A stretch of DNA of 64,000 bases. Source: Alcanivorax limicola (GTDB taxonomy: Bacteria > Pseudomonadota > Gammaproteobacteria > Pseudomonadales > Alcanivoracaceae). The notes under the pieces were generated by a model that searched no databases, was not told the origin of the DNA, and saw nothing but the letters and a program-made list of their open reading frames with translations. The stretch lies in the NCBI RefSeq assembly GCF_019931215.1, contig NZ_JAIOUB010000003.1:496001-560000 (forward strand), read 5' to 3'. This document shows positions 17,958 through 25,292 of the stretch, piece after piece (positions within the stretch are counted from its first letter, which is position 1; each line of letters opens with the position of its first letter). The translations under genes were made by a program, and so were the position numbers.

Positions 17958-18845
17958 GTGGACATTCGCGGCAGCATCGTAGCCCTGGTCACCCCCATGC
18001 ATGCCGACGGTTCGGTGGACTGGGAGCGCCTGAAGAAGTTGGTCAACTGGCATGTGGAGCAGGGCTCCCATGCACTGGTTGCTGTGGGCACCACCGGTGA
18101 ATCGCCGACCATCGGCTTCGAGGAGCACGATCTGGTGATCCGCGAGATCGTTGCCGCTGCGGCCGGGCGTATCCCGGTGATCGCGGGCACCGGCGCCAAT
18201 TCCACCGACGAAGCCATTCGCCTGACCCGCTATGCCCAGCGCGCCGGTGCTGACGCCTGTCTGCTGGTGACGCCTTACTACAACAAGCCGACGCAGGAAG
18301 GCCTGTATCAGCATTACCTGGCGATTGCCCGGGAAGTGGATATCCCGCAGATTCTCTACAACGTGCCCGGGCGGACCGCCTGCGACCTGCTCCCGGAGAC
18401 GGTGGAGCGGCTGTGCAAGGTGCCGAATATCGTTGGCATCAAGGAAGCCACCGGTAACCTGGATCGTGCCCGGGAACTGATGGAGCGCTGCAGCGCCGAT
18501 TTCATGCTCTACTCCGGTGACGACGCCACAGCGATTGAATTCATTCTGATGGGTGGTCACGGCAATGTGTCGGTGACCGCCAATGTCATGCCGGCGACCA
18601 TGGCGGCGGCATGTGACGCTGCGCTGGCCGGTGATGCAGAGCGGGCTCGTGCGCTCAACGCGCAGATGGCGCCGCTGCACCAGGGGCTGTTTGTCGAATC
18701 CAATCCCATCCCGGTGAAATGGGCCCTGCATGAAATGGGGCTGATCGACCGGGGTATCCGCTTGCCGCTGACCACACTGTCAGGGCCGGCCCAGGAACGT
18801 TTACGGCAGATGCTGCGTGATTGCGGTCTGCTGGAGGTGAAATGA
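17958..18845 (+). CDS. dapA: 4-hydroxy-tetrahydrodipicolinate synthase DapA
   Basis: Condenses pyruvate with aspartate semialdehyde in lysine and diaminopimelate synthesis. The 295-aa (beta/alpha)8 protein has the pyruvate-binding GTTGESPT (about 43-50), the tyrosine region [14 protein letters not shown], and the Schiff-base lysine in GIKEATG (near residue 161). GTG 17958 follows GGAG at 17947-17950. Its stop overlaps the start of bamC by ATGA, the classical dapA-bamC coupling. Confidence 0.96.
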   Translation: MDIRGSIVALVTPMHADGSVDWERLKKLVNWHVEQGSHALVAVGTTGESPTIGFEEHDLVIREIVAAAAGRIPVIAGTGANSTDEAIRLTRYAQRAGADACLLVTPYYNKPTQEGLYQHYLAIAREVDIPQILYNVPGRTACDLLPETVERLCKVPNIVGIKEATGNLDRARELMERCSADFMLYSGDDATAIEFILMGGHGNVSVTANVMPATMAAACDAALAGDAERARALNAQMAPLHQGLFVESNPIPVKWALHEMGLIDRGIRLPLTTLSGPAQERLRQMLRDCGLLEVK

Positions 18846-19453
18846 GGTATTTCTCTGTCGCGACATTGTCCGCCATGGTGGCAGTCGTGCTGTCCAGCGG
18901 TTGCAGCTGGATTCCCGACCGTACCCTGGTGTACCAGGAAGCCGAGACATCACCCCGTATGGATGTGCCTGAGGGCATGTTCTTTTCCGGTTTTCAGGAT
19001 GGTTATCCCATTCCGGATGTGGATCAGCGCGTGACGCCCTCGAGCGAGCGGTTTCGGCCACCTCCGCCACCGCAACTGGCAATCCTGGGGCAGCAGGACA
19101 GTGCCGAGGCGGCTGCCGCATCCGTTGATCCCGGTCGCCTGAGTGCCATCATGGGGCGGGATGGCAATGGCTATCCGATCATCATGCTCAGCACCCAGTT
19201 CGTCTGGGCCTGGGAATATGTGGGTCAGGCGCTGGCTCGCACCGACCTGACCATTGAGGACCGCAACAGGGAATCCGGGATTTATTATGTCCGTGTGCCT
19301 CGCAGCTATGGGCTGGAAGAGCGTCAGGCACAGCTGAAGCTCAGCCATACCGTCAATGGCATCCAGGTGGCCGTGCTTGATCGTCGCGGCACCGCACTGG
19401 TGGCCAGGGAGCCCGGGCAAGCGATCCTCGAGCGCCTGAATAATGAGTTCTGA
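18842..19453 (+). CDS. bamC: Outer membrane assembly lipoprotein BamC (short form)
   Basis: Lipoprotein subunit of the BAM complex that inserts outer-membrane proteins. The 203-aa product has lipobox LSSGC (Cys21), an unstructured N-terminal region (ending PPPPQLA) and then one helix-grip-like domain. E. coli BamC is about 344 aa with two such domains, so the second appears to be missing. ATG 18842 overlaps the dapA stop. Identity rests on position and the N-terminal region more than on overall length. Confidence 0.78.
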   Translation: MRYFSVATLSAMVAVVLSSGCSWIPDRTLVYQEAETSPRMDVPEGMFFSGFQDGYPIPDVDQRVTPSSERFRPPPPPQLAILGQQDSAEAAAASVDPGRLSAIMGRDGNGYPIIMLSTQFVWAWEYVGQALARTDLTIEDRNRESGIYYVRVPRSYGLEERQAQLKLSHTVNGIQVAVLDRRGTALVAREPGQAILERLNNEF

Positions 19454-19477
19454 GCAGTACCCGGCAGGTGAGGTGAC

Positions 19478-20254
19478 GTGAAAATCGCATCGCTCGGCAG
19501 TGGCAGCAAGGGCAACGCCACACTGGTGCAGAGCGACGACACACTGGTGATGGTGGATTGCGGGTTTTCCATGCGGGAAACCCTGGCGCGGCTGGCGCGT
19601 CTGGGAGCTGATCCCGCTGAGATTACCGCCATACTGGTCACCCACGAGCACGGCGATCATGTGCGTGGCGTACTGCCGCTGGCCCGTCGTCTGGGTGTGC
19701 CGGTTTACCTCAGCCATGGCACCGGGCGCGCACTTGCTGAACGGGAGCGCTTCGATACCCGTGGCGTGGTGCTGCACGAGGTCAGGCCCGGCCGGGCACT
19801 GACCGTCGGCGCCCTGACGGTCACGCCGGTGCCGGTCCCCCATGATGCGCGGGAACCCTGCCAGTACGTATTTGATGATCAGCGCCGCAATGTTGGTGTC
19901 CTGACAGACCTTGGTACGATTACCTCCCATGTGGTCCAGGCCTACGGCGCCTGCGATGCACTGGTGCTTGAGTGCAACCATGACCGGGACATGCTGGCCA
20001 TGGGGCACTATCCGATGTCGCTGAAACGGCGTGTGGGCGGACAGTGGGGGCATCTGAACAACCGCCAGGCTGGCGAACTGGTGACAGAGATGGATCAGGG
20101 GCGGCTGCAACATCTGGTGCTGTCGCATCTGAGCGAGGACAACAACACGCCGGAGCATGCGCTGGCAGCCATGGCCGAGGCCGGGTTTGATGATATGCAG
20201 CGGTTACGAGTGGCGAGTCAGGGTGATGGTTTCCCCTGGCTGCTGGTGGAATAA
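19478..20254 (+). CDS. MBL-fold metallo-hydrolase (YycJ/WalJ-like)
   Basis: 258-aa metallo-beta-lactamase-fold hydrolase beginning KIASLGSGSKGNATLV, with the metal motif THEHGDH (about 55-61) and later ECNHDRDML and the HLSEDNN segment as further ligands. This group relates to YycJ, proposed to act in DNA or RNA processing; the substrate is not known here. The start is GTG 19478 after AGGTGAGG. It lies between bamC and purC, as in Pseudomonas. Confidence 0.85.
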   Translation: MKIASLGSGSKGNATLVQSDDTLVMVDCGFSMRETLARLARLGADPAEITAILVTHEHGDHVRGVLPLARRLGVPVYLSHGTGRALAERERFDTRGVVLHEVRPGRALTVGALTVTPVPVPHDAREPCQYVFDDQRRNVGVLTDLGTITSHVVQAYGACDALVLECNHDRDMLAMGHYPMSLKRRVGGQWGHLNNRQAGELVTEMDQGRLQHLVLSHLSEDNNTPEHALAAMAEAGFDDMQRLRVASQGDGFPWLLVE

Positions 20255-20289
20255 GCAGGGCACAACGACTGATACGGGGCTGAGGCAAC

Positions 20290-21006
20290 ATGGAAAAACG
20301 TAAAGAGCTGTACTCCGGCAAGGCCAAATCGGTGTTCACCACCGATGATGACAATCTCATGGTGCTGAGCTTCCGTGATGACACCTCCGCGTTTGACGGC
20401 AAGAAAGTGGAGCAGCTGGCGCGCAAGGGTGCGGTCAACAACCAGTTCAATGCCTTCATCATGGAAAAACTGGCGGCGGCGGGGATTCCTACCCATTTCG
20501 TGCGTCGTTTGTCGTCCAACGAATCGCTGGTGAAGCGGCTGAGCATGATTCCGGTGGAGTGTGTGGTCCGTAATATCGCCGCAGGCAGCCTGTGTCGCCG
20601 GCTTGGCGTCGAAGAGGGGCTGGCGCTGAACCCGCCCACCTTCGAGATGTTTCTGAAGAATGATGCCCTCGGCGATCCGATGATCAACGAATACCACGTG
20701 CGCAGCTTCGGCTGGGCCGAGCCGGGCCAGATCGAGCAGATGAAAGTGCTGACCTTCAAGGTCAACGACATCCTCAAGCAGCTGTTTCTCGACGGCGGCA
20801 TGTTGCTGGTGGACTACAAGCTCGAATTCGGTGTGGCCGACGGTGAAATCCTGCTGGGCGACGAGTTCAGCCCAGACGGCTGCCGCCTGTGGGATGCCGA
20901 GACCCGCGAAAAAATGGACAAGGATCGCTTCCGCCAGGGCCTGGGCGGCGTGGTCGAAGCCTATGAGCAGGTCGGGCAACGCCTGGGCATGACGTTCGAA
21001 TATTGA
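20290..21006 (+). CDS. purC: SAICAR synthetase PurC
   Basis: Purine biosynthesis: ATP-dependent joining of aspartate to CAIR. The 238-aa product starts [15 protein letters not shown] and contains [10 protein letters not shown], the [13 protein letters not shown] substrate loop and the late [13 protein letters not shown] motif, all standard for PurC. The length is normal for the bacterial monofunctional enzyme. ATG 20290 is preceded by a weak GAGG. Confidence 0.97.
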   Translation: MEKRKELYSGKAKSVFTTDDDNLMVLSFRDDTSAFDGKKVEQLARKGAVNNQFNAFIMEKLAAAGIPTHFVRRLSSNESLVKRLSMIPVECVVRNIAAGSLCRRLGVEEGLALNPPTFEMFLKNDALGDPMINEYHVRSFGWAEPGQIEQMKVLTFKVNDILKQLFLDGGMLLVDYKLEFGVADGEILLGDEFSPDGCRLWDAETREKMDKDRFRQGLGGVVEAYEQVGQRLGMTFEY

Positions 21007-21029
21007 TTGACCTGCCTGCCTGTTCATCG

Positions 21030-21054
21030 TCTGCCGGCTTGCATTGCCGGCAGA
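21030..21054 (+). terminator. Hairpin after purC (no U-tract)
   Basis: A perfect 9-bp stem, TCTGCCGGC paired with GCCGGCAGA around TTGCATT, lies 23 nt after the purC stop. There is no T-run, so it is a weak terminator candidate or a stability hairpin. Confidence 0.4.
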
Positions 21055-21100
21055 ATGGTGACAAAACAGTCAACGGATTATGACTGAGCAGGGAGAGCCA

Positions 21101-22276
21101 ATGTTTCACATCCAGACCCTCAACCAGATCGCCGTGTGCGGTCTGGAGCGTTTTCCCCGCGAACATTACGAAGTCGCCAGTGAGTTCAGGCAGCCTGATG
21201 CGGTGCTGCTGCGAAGTCACGTGCTGGGCGCCGACGCCATCACCCCTGACCTGAAAGCGGTTGCCCGAGCCGGTGCCGGCGTCAACAACATTGATGTGCC
21301 GGCCTTCACCGAAGCCGGTATTCCGGTTTTCAACACACCCGGTGCCAATGCCAATGCGGTCAAGGAACTGGTCCTGGCTGCCTTGCTGCTGGGCTCCCGT
21401 GGCGTGATGGAAGGCATTACCTGGGTGCGCGGGCTTGCCGAGCCGGATTCCGCTGCGTTTCACACTATTGTTGAGGCCGGCAAGAAGCAGTTTCGTGGCC
21501 AGGAACTGGCCGGGCGCACATTGGGTGTGGTCGGCCTTGGCGCTATCGGCTCTCGCGTTGCGGAGATGGCGCTGGCCCTGGGCATGCGGGTGGTGGGCTA
21601 TGACCCGGCGCTGTCTGTGGAGGCGGCCTGGCGCCTGCCAAACCGGGTGGGTCGCATGGACGGCCTGGCCGCGCTGATGGCGCGCTCCGACTACATCACC
21701 CTGCACTTGCCACTGTTGCCGGCCACCCGGCACCTGATTGGCGCCGAGGCGCTCAGCGTGCTGCGGCCGGGGGCCTGTCTGCTGAACTTCGCCCGTGATG
21801 GCATTGTGGATGATGCAGCAGCCGTGGACGCCCTGAAGGCCGGTCGACTGCGCACCTACCTGACAGACTTCCCCGGCCCCCACTTGCAGGGCGTACCCGG
21901 TGTGATTGCCACACCGCATCTGGGCGCCAGCACCGGGGAATCCGAAGAGAATTGCGCCCGCATGGCTGCGGACCAGCTGATTGATTTTCTGGAGCACGGC
22001 AATATCGTCAATGCGGTGAACTTCCCGACGCTGGTGCTGGAGCGTAACGGGCCGCATCGTCTGGCGATCAGTAACCGCAATGTGCCGAAAATGCTGGGGC
22101 AGGTGCTGTCAGTGCTGGCCGATGCCGAGCTGAACGTGATTGATATGCTCAACAAGAGCCGGGATGACATCGCCTACAATCTGCTGGATCTGGAGGTCGC
22201 ACCGTCAGCGGCGGTGCTGGATGCCATTGCATCGGTGGCGGGCGTTATCAATGTGCGACTGCTCCCGGCCAGCTGA
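21101..22276 (+). CDS. serA: D-3-phosphoglycerate dehydrogenase (SerA-like, with ACT domain)
   Basis: NAD-dependent D-2-hydroxyacid dehydrogenase of the phosphoglycerate dehydrogenase type, first step of serine synthesis. The 391-aa product has GVVGLGAIGSRVAEMA for NAD binding (about 144-160), the catalytic Arg/Glu region, the histidine in ATPHLGASTGESEENC, and a C-terminal ACT domain (about 315-391) for possible serine feedback. ATG 21101 follows GGGAGAG; an in-frame ATG 21080 is less likely. The short form with one ACT domain is common in bacteria. Confidence 0.87.
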   Translation: MFHIQTLNQIAVCGLERFPREHYEVASEFRQPDAVLLRSHVLGADAITPDLKAVARAGAGVNNIDVPAFTEAGIPVFNTPGANANAVKELVLAALLLGSRGVMEGITWVRGLAEPDSAAFHTIVEAGKKQFRGQELAGRTLGVVGLGAIGSRVAEMALALGMRVVGYDPALSVEAAWRLPNRVGRMDGLAALMARSDYITLHLPLLPATRHLIGAEALSVLRPGACLLNFARDGIVDDAAAVDALKAGRLRTYLTDFPGPHLQGVPGVIATPHLGASTGESEENCARMAADQLIDFLEHGNIVNAVNFPTLVLERNGPHRLAISNRNVPKMLGQVLSVLADAELNVIDMLNKSRDDIAYNLLDLEVAPSAAVLDAIASVAGVINVRLLPAS

Positions 22277-22371
22277 TCGGCGCTTGTCTTCCGGAGGGGG
22301 CTTGCCCACAATACAGGGCTCATAAGCACTGACAATACCAGACAATAACAACAAGAAAGAGGTTTTCCTCC

Positions 22372-22908
22372 GTGACCCTTATACGTACGTTACGTACCTG
22401 CCTGTTCGCCCTGTTGCTGGCGCCGGCTGCTCTGCTGATGCCCGGGCAGGCCCGTGCCGATTTGCTGGTGGGCGCCGGATTTCTCAATGGCCTGGTCGGC
22501 CCCAATGTCGAATGGGCCTGGCGCCGCACTACCGCCTGGGTGTTGCCCGGCGCGCATATAGGCAGCCAGGGGTTCCAGGATGACGATCTGCGCTGGGCTA
22601 TCGGCATGCGCCGACGCATGGATGGCGGCACGACGGTTACCAGTGGCTTCTTCAGTGGTCTGCTGGCGGGGGACCTGGGTGGCGAAAAGAGCTACGAACG
22701 CCTGGGACTGGGTGCCGAGTTGGGCCACCAGTGGGTCAGCAACCACTTGCGCCTGACCGTCAGCGGCGGTATGGCAGTGTTACAGCCGCTGAATTGTTCG
22801 GATTATCGTCGCAGCAGCCAGTGCGAGACGGCGGCCGCCCGCGAGAGCCACAAACTGGATGCAGAGCCGCAGCTCACCCTGGGGGTGACGCTGAGCCTGC
22901 GTCGCTGA
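22372..22908 (+). CDS. Putative small outer-membrane or periplasmic protein (hypothetical)
   Basis: 178-aa unrecognised protein. A clear signal peptide (about 1-29, ending ARA) is followed by alternating hydrophobic and polar stretches rich in Gly, Trp and Thr (such as VEWAWRRTTAWVLPGAHIG and LGAELGHQWVSNHLRLTV), ending in Arg after LTLGVTLSL. This pattern suggests a small beta-barrel in the outer membrane, although the final residue is not the usual Phe. Two cysteines occur near the C-terminus (NCSDY, QCET). GTG 22372 is preceded by AAGAAAGAGG. Confidence 0.6.
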   Translation: MTLIRTLRTCLFALLLAPAALLMPGQARADLLVGAGFLNGLVGPNVEWAWRRTTAWVLPGAHIGSQGFQDDDLRWAIGMRRRMDGGTTVTSGFFSGLLAGDLGGEKSYERLGLGAELGHQWVSNHLRLTVSGGMAVLQPLNCSDYRRSSQCETAAARESHKLDAEPQLTLGVTLSLRR

Positions 22909-22924
22909 ATTAACCCTTCACATG

Positions 22925-22956
22925 CGATGCGCGCTGTGCCCCCTTCAGGCGCATCG
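22925..22956 (+). terminator. Inverted repeat after the 22372-22908 gene
   Basis: CGATGCGC (22925-22932) and GCGCATCG (22949-22956) form an 8-bp stem with a 16-nt loop, 16 nt past the stop codon. No U-tract follows, so termination is uncertain. Confidence 0.35.
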
Positions 22957-22994
22957 GGCCATGTTCTGCGTGGAGTTTTGCACAGCATCTGAGC

Positions 22995-23186
22995 ATATTT
23001 CATGAATGTTTCAACTTGCCCTCGTAACCCTTTGATTTTCTCGGCCAAATACTTAACTCATTGAAAAATATGCTGTTTATTGATTGGGTACTTTTTCAGC
23101 ATTTTGCGGGGAGTGCCCCCATGACAGGGCTGTGATGGGTTGCCCACACTATTACGCACAGAGTTATCCACAGATTCTGTGGGTAA
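22995..23186. other. AT-rich segment plus DnaA-box-like cluster in a 490-nt spacer
   Basis: The gap 22909-23398 has no gene. About 22995-23105 is unusually AT-rich for this genome. Next come three same-strand 9-mers, TTGCCCACA (23140), TTACGCACA (23152) and TTATCCACA (23164), starting exactly 12 nt apart, and TGTGGGTAA (23178) on the other strand. TTATCCACA is a perfect consensus DnaA box; the others deviate at one or two positions. The last two form a near-palindrome. It could be a DnaA-titration or regulation site; the lack of abundant GATC argues against a main oriC. Confidence 0.55.
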
Positions 23187-23379
23187 CTTTTCTGATTCCG
23201 CGCTTGATATCCCGCCTGCTTTCTCTCTTGCCTGTTCGGCCCGGCTTTTGCAGAGATCTTCCTTGTGCCCCGTCATGTCACGAAAGGTCATCACGGTGCC
23301 CGGGGCGCAACACAGAGGCCACTGTTCGCTGCCATGGTTTGTAGTATAGTCGGACAGGAATTGCCCCCAACATACTGAA

Positions 23380-23390
23380 TTGTTAAACAA
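23380..23390. promoter_or_regulatory. GntR/FadR-type operator TTGTTAAACAA
   Basis: This 11-mer is a perfect fit to the FadR/VanR-subfamily pattern TNGTNNNACNA and lies 8 nt before the GntR regulator's first possible start codon, overlapping its ribosome-loading region. It is most simply an autoregulatory site. A possible -10 (TATAGT) lies at 23345-23350. Confidence 0.65.
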
Positions 23391-23398
23391 AAGAAGGG

Positions 23399-24100
23399 AT
23401 GCAGGTGAGCTTCAAGGCCAATGACAGTTTGTCAGAACAGATCGCTCAGCATCTGGGGCGACAGATCATACGCGGAGAAATGCTGCCCGGGGACAGAATC
23501 CAGGAGCTGCGCATCGCCGCAGAGCTGGAGGTCAGCCGTGGCTCTGTCCGGGAAGCACTGCTGATCCTGCAGCGCCGCCACCTTATCGACATTCTGCCGC
23601 GCCGCGGCGCGGTGGTGAAAGACCTCTCCGAAGCCCATGTCCGCAGCCTCTACGAGATCATGCAGGTGCTGCTGGGGCTGGTGATCCGCAAAGCGATCAA
23701 GGTCATGAAGGAAGACGATCTTGACCCGTTCATTGAACTGATCCATCAGTTGCAGGAGCAGGTGGAGGAGCGCGAGACGGACCAGTTCTTCGACAGCAGC
23801 TTCCGCTTTTTTGAGCTGGCTTACCCCTTCGCCCGCAACGATTTCGTGCAGGACATTCTGGATAACCTGCAGCCGGCGATTCAGCGAGCTTTCTATATGG
23901 CGCTGCATATCGACCAGGACGAAATGAAAGAGTGCCTGGCATTCTTCAAGGCGATCATTGAGACCATCTTTCGGCGGGATGTCCGCTCGGCGCTGGAAAT
24001 TATCCGGGAGTTTGCCGAGCATCAGTCATCGCTGGTGCAGGAATCCATCGTCCGGGCGCGGCAGATCGAGGCCGCCTGGGGTAATCGGCGCAAGAAATAG
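23399..24100 (+). CDS. GntR-family transcriptional regulator (FadR/VanR subgroup)
   Basis: Regulator with an N-terminal winged HTH (about residues 8-75: SLSEQIAQHLGRQIIRGEMLPGDRI, SRGSVREALLILQRRHLI) and a helical FCD/FadR-like effector domain. A gene of this type beside smc also occurs in Pseudomonas aeruginosa (PA1526, next to alkB2; recollection) and near alkB2 in Alcanivorax, so alkane or fatty-acid sensing is plausible. ATG 23399 abuts the Shine-Dalgarno sequence, so GTG 23405 with AGAAGGG six bases upstream may be the real start. Confidence 0.85.
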   Translation: MQVSFKANDSLSEQIAQHLGRQIIRGEMLPGDRIQELRIAAELEVSRGSVREALLILQRRHLIDILPRRGAVVKDLSEAHVRSLYEIMQVLLGLVIRKAIKVMKEDDLDPFIELIHQLQEQVEERETDQFFDSSFRFFELAYPFARNDFVQDILDNLQPAIQRAFYMALHIDQDEMKECLAFFKAIIETIFRRDVRSALEIIREFAEHQSSLVQESIVRARQIEAAWGNRRKK

Positions 24101-24117
24101 CGCCTGCCTGTAATCCG

Positions 24118-24903
24118 TCAGGGTGCGCGCCGGTCTTCGTGGCGGCCGTGCTCGAGCCACAACAATGTGCCCCCGATCACGGCGATGGGCATGATCACCA
24201 GGTTGATCAGTGGCAGCATGGTCAGGCCGAGCACCATGGCGCCAAAACTGGTTACCAGCGCGCGTTTGCCCCTGAGTTGCGCCAGCGTTTCGCTGAACGG
24301 CACCAGCCGATTGTCAGCACCGTAATCAATGTACTGCACCCCCAGCATCCAGCCTGACCAGAGAAACCAGATCACCGGGGCGATCAGGTTCAACCCCGGG
24401 ATCAGTGACAGGACCCCCACCAGCACCAGTAACAGCAACGCGCGCCAGAGCCAGTACCAGGTCTTGCGCACTTCGCGTTTGGTGGTGCGCCAGGCCATGG
24501 CAACCAGGCCCTCATCCGGGGGCGTGCTCAGCCCCAGAGGGCCATGCTGTCGCTGGTCTGTGGCGCTGGCCAGAAAGCCCATGAACGGCGCCGCCACCAG
24601 TTGCACCACATAGGTAAAGGTACTGGCCATCAGTGCCAGCAGCACCAGCCAGATCAGCAATTGCAGCAGGCCAGCGAGCAGGCTGATCAGCGGATTCAGG
24701 AAGGCCAGCCAGCCCTCAAGGGCCCAGCCGGCGAGCAGTGCGCCGACCCAGCCGGCCAGGGTGCTGCCGGCCCACCAGTAGGCAGTGCCGAACAGCAATG
24801 CGTTGGCGAGCACGGGCAGGATCACCCAGGGCCGCAGCCCCGGGCTGAGCGCCAGCCGTGCCGAGCGGCGCAGGATGTCCAGTGCATCTCCCGGAGCGCT
24901 CAT
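24118..24903 (-). CDS. cysZ: CysZ/EI24-family membrane protein
   Basis: 261-aa integral membrane protein with four to six hydrophobic segments, of the CysZ (sulfate uptake, EI24 domain) family. Typical stretches include SLIPGLNLIAPVIWFLWSGW and the conserved WMLGVQYIDY region. It would supply sulfate for cysteine synthesis. The start is uncertain: ATG 24903 gives the family-like N-terminus, while ATG 24927 is in frame and lies inside a 14-bp tandem repeat. It is convergent with the GntR gene and divergent from smc. Confidence 0.78.
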   Translation of the reverse strand: MSAPGDALDILRRSARLALSPGLRPWVILPVLANALLFGTAYWWAGSTLAGWVGALLAGWALEGWLAFLNPLISLLAGLLQLLIWLVLLALMASTFTYVVQLVAAPFMGFLASATDQRQHGPLGLSTPPDEGLVAMAWRTTKREVRKTWYWLWRALLLLVLVGVLSLIPGLNLIAPVIWFLWSGWMLGVQYIDYGADNRLVPFSETLAQLRGKRALVTSFGAMVLGLTMLPLINLVIMPIAVIGGTLLWLEHGRHEDRRAP

Positions 24904-24945
24904 GGCCGGGCGCTCATGACCGACCACTCATGACCGGGCACTCAT
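24899..24945. repeat. 14-bp tandem repeat at the cysZ start
   Basis: Three imperfect 14-bp copies (CTCATGRCCGRSCR type) at 24899, 24913 and 24927, with a partial fourth, cover the possible start codons of cysZ on the minus strand, each repeat supplying a CAT. Unit-number change would add or remove candidate start codons or shift frame. The rest of the 390-nt cysZ/smc gap holds only a possible smc promoter. Confidence 0.7.
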
Positions 24946-25125
24946 CAATGCTTGCTCCGAGCTGCGCCGATACGGCAGGGTCCGGGGCGCAGGTGGCGCG
25001 GGGTGTGCAGGCGACAGGCAGTAAGTGCAAGAAGCATCCTCAAGCAGGCCGTGGAACAGGTGCAGCGCGGCGCTGGGCGGGCTGGCCTGATGGCAGTGCG
25101 ACATTAGTGTGCGGGCGTGATTTTA

Positions 25126-25131
25126 TATACA
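25126..25131 (+). promoter_or_regulatory. -10 candidate for the smc operon
   Basis: TATACA in the AT-rich run TTTTATATACACTAG is the best -10 in the gap, 161 nt upstream of smc. A weak TTAGTG lies 16 nt before it. Confidence 0.35.
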
Positions 25132-25292
25132 CTAGCCGTTTTTCGGGGCGGCATGAACAGCTGGCTGCGCCCGACGGGTTTCATGCCGCGTTGGCCGCAG
25201 GCCTGCCATGGGCCCGGGACAGATTGATCTCATTGTTCTTTACCCCCAAAGCGCCGCCGGACAGCGGTGCCATGACCAGGTCCATCACAGCT

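Noticed and set aside
23140-23186. Main chromosomal origin (oriC)
   Set aside because: The DnaA-like boxes are few, GATC sites are scarce, and no dnaA, gidA, rpmH or dnaN gene is near. It is kept only as a DnaA-site cluster.
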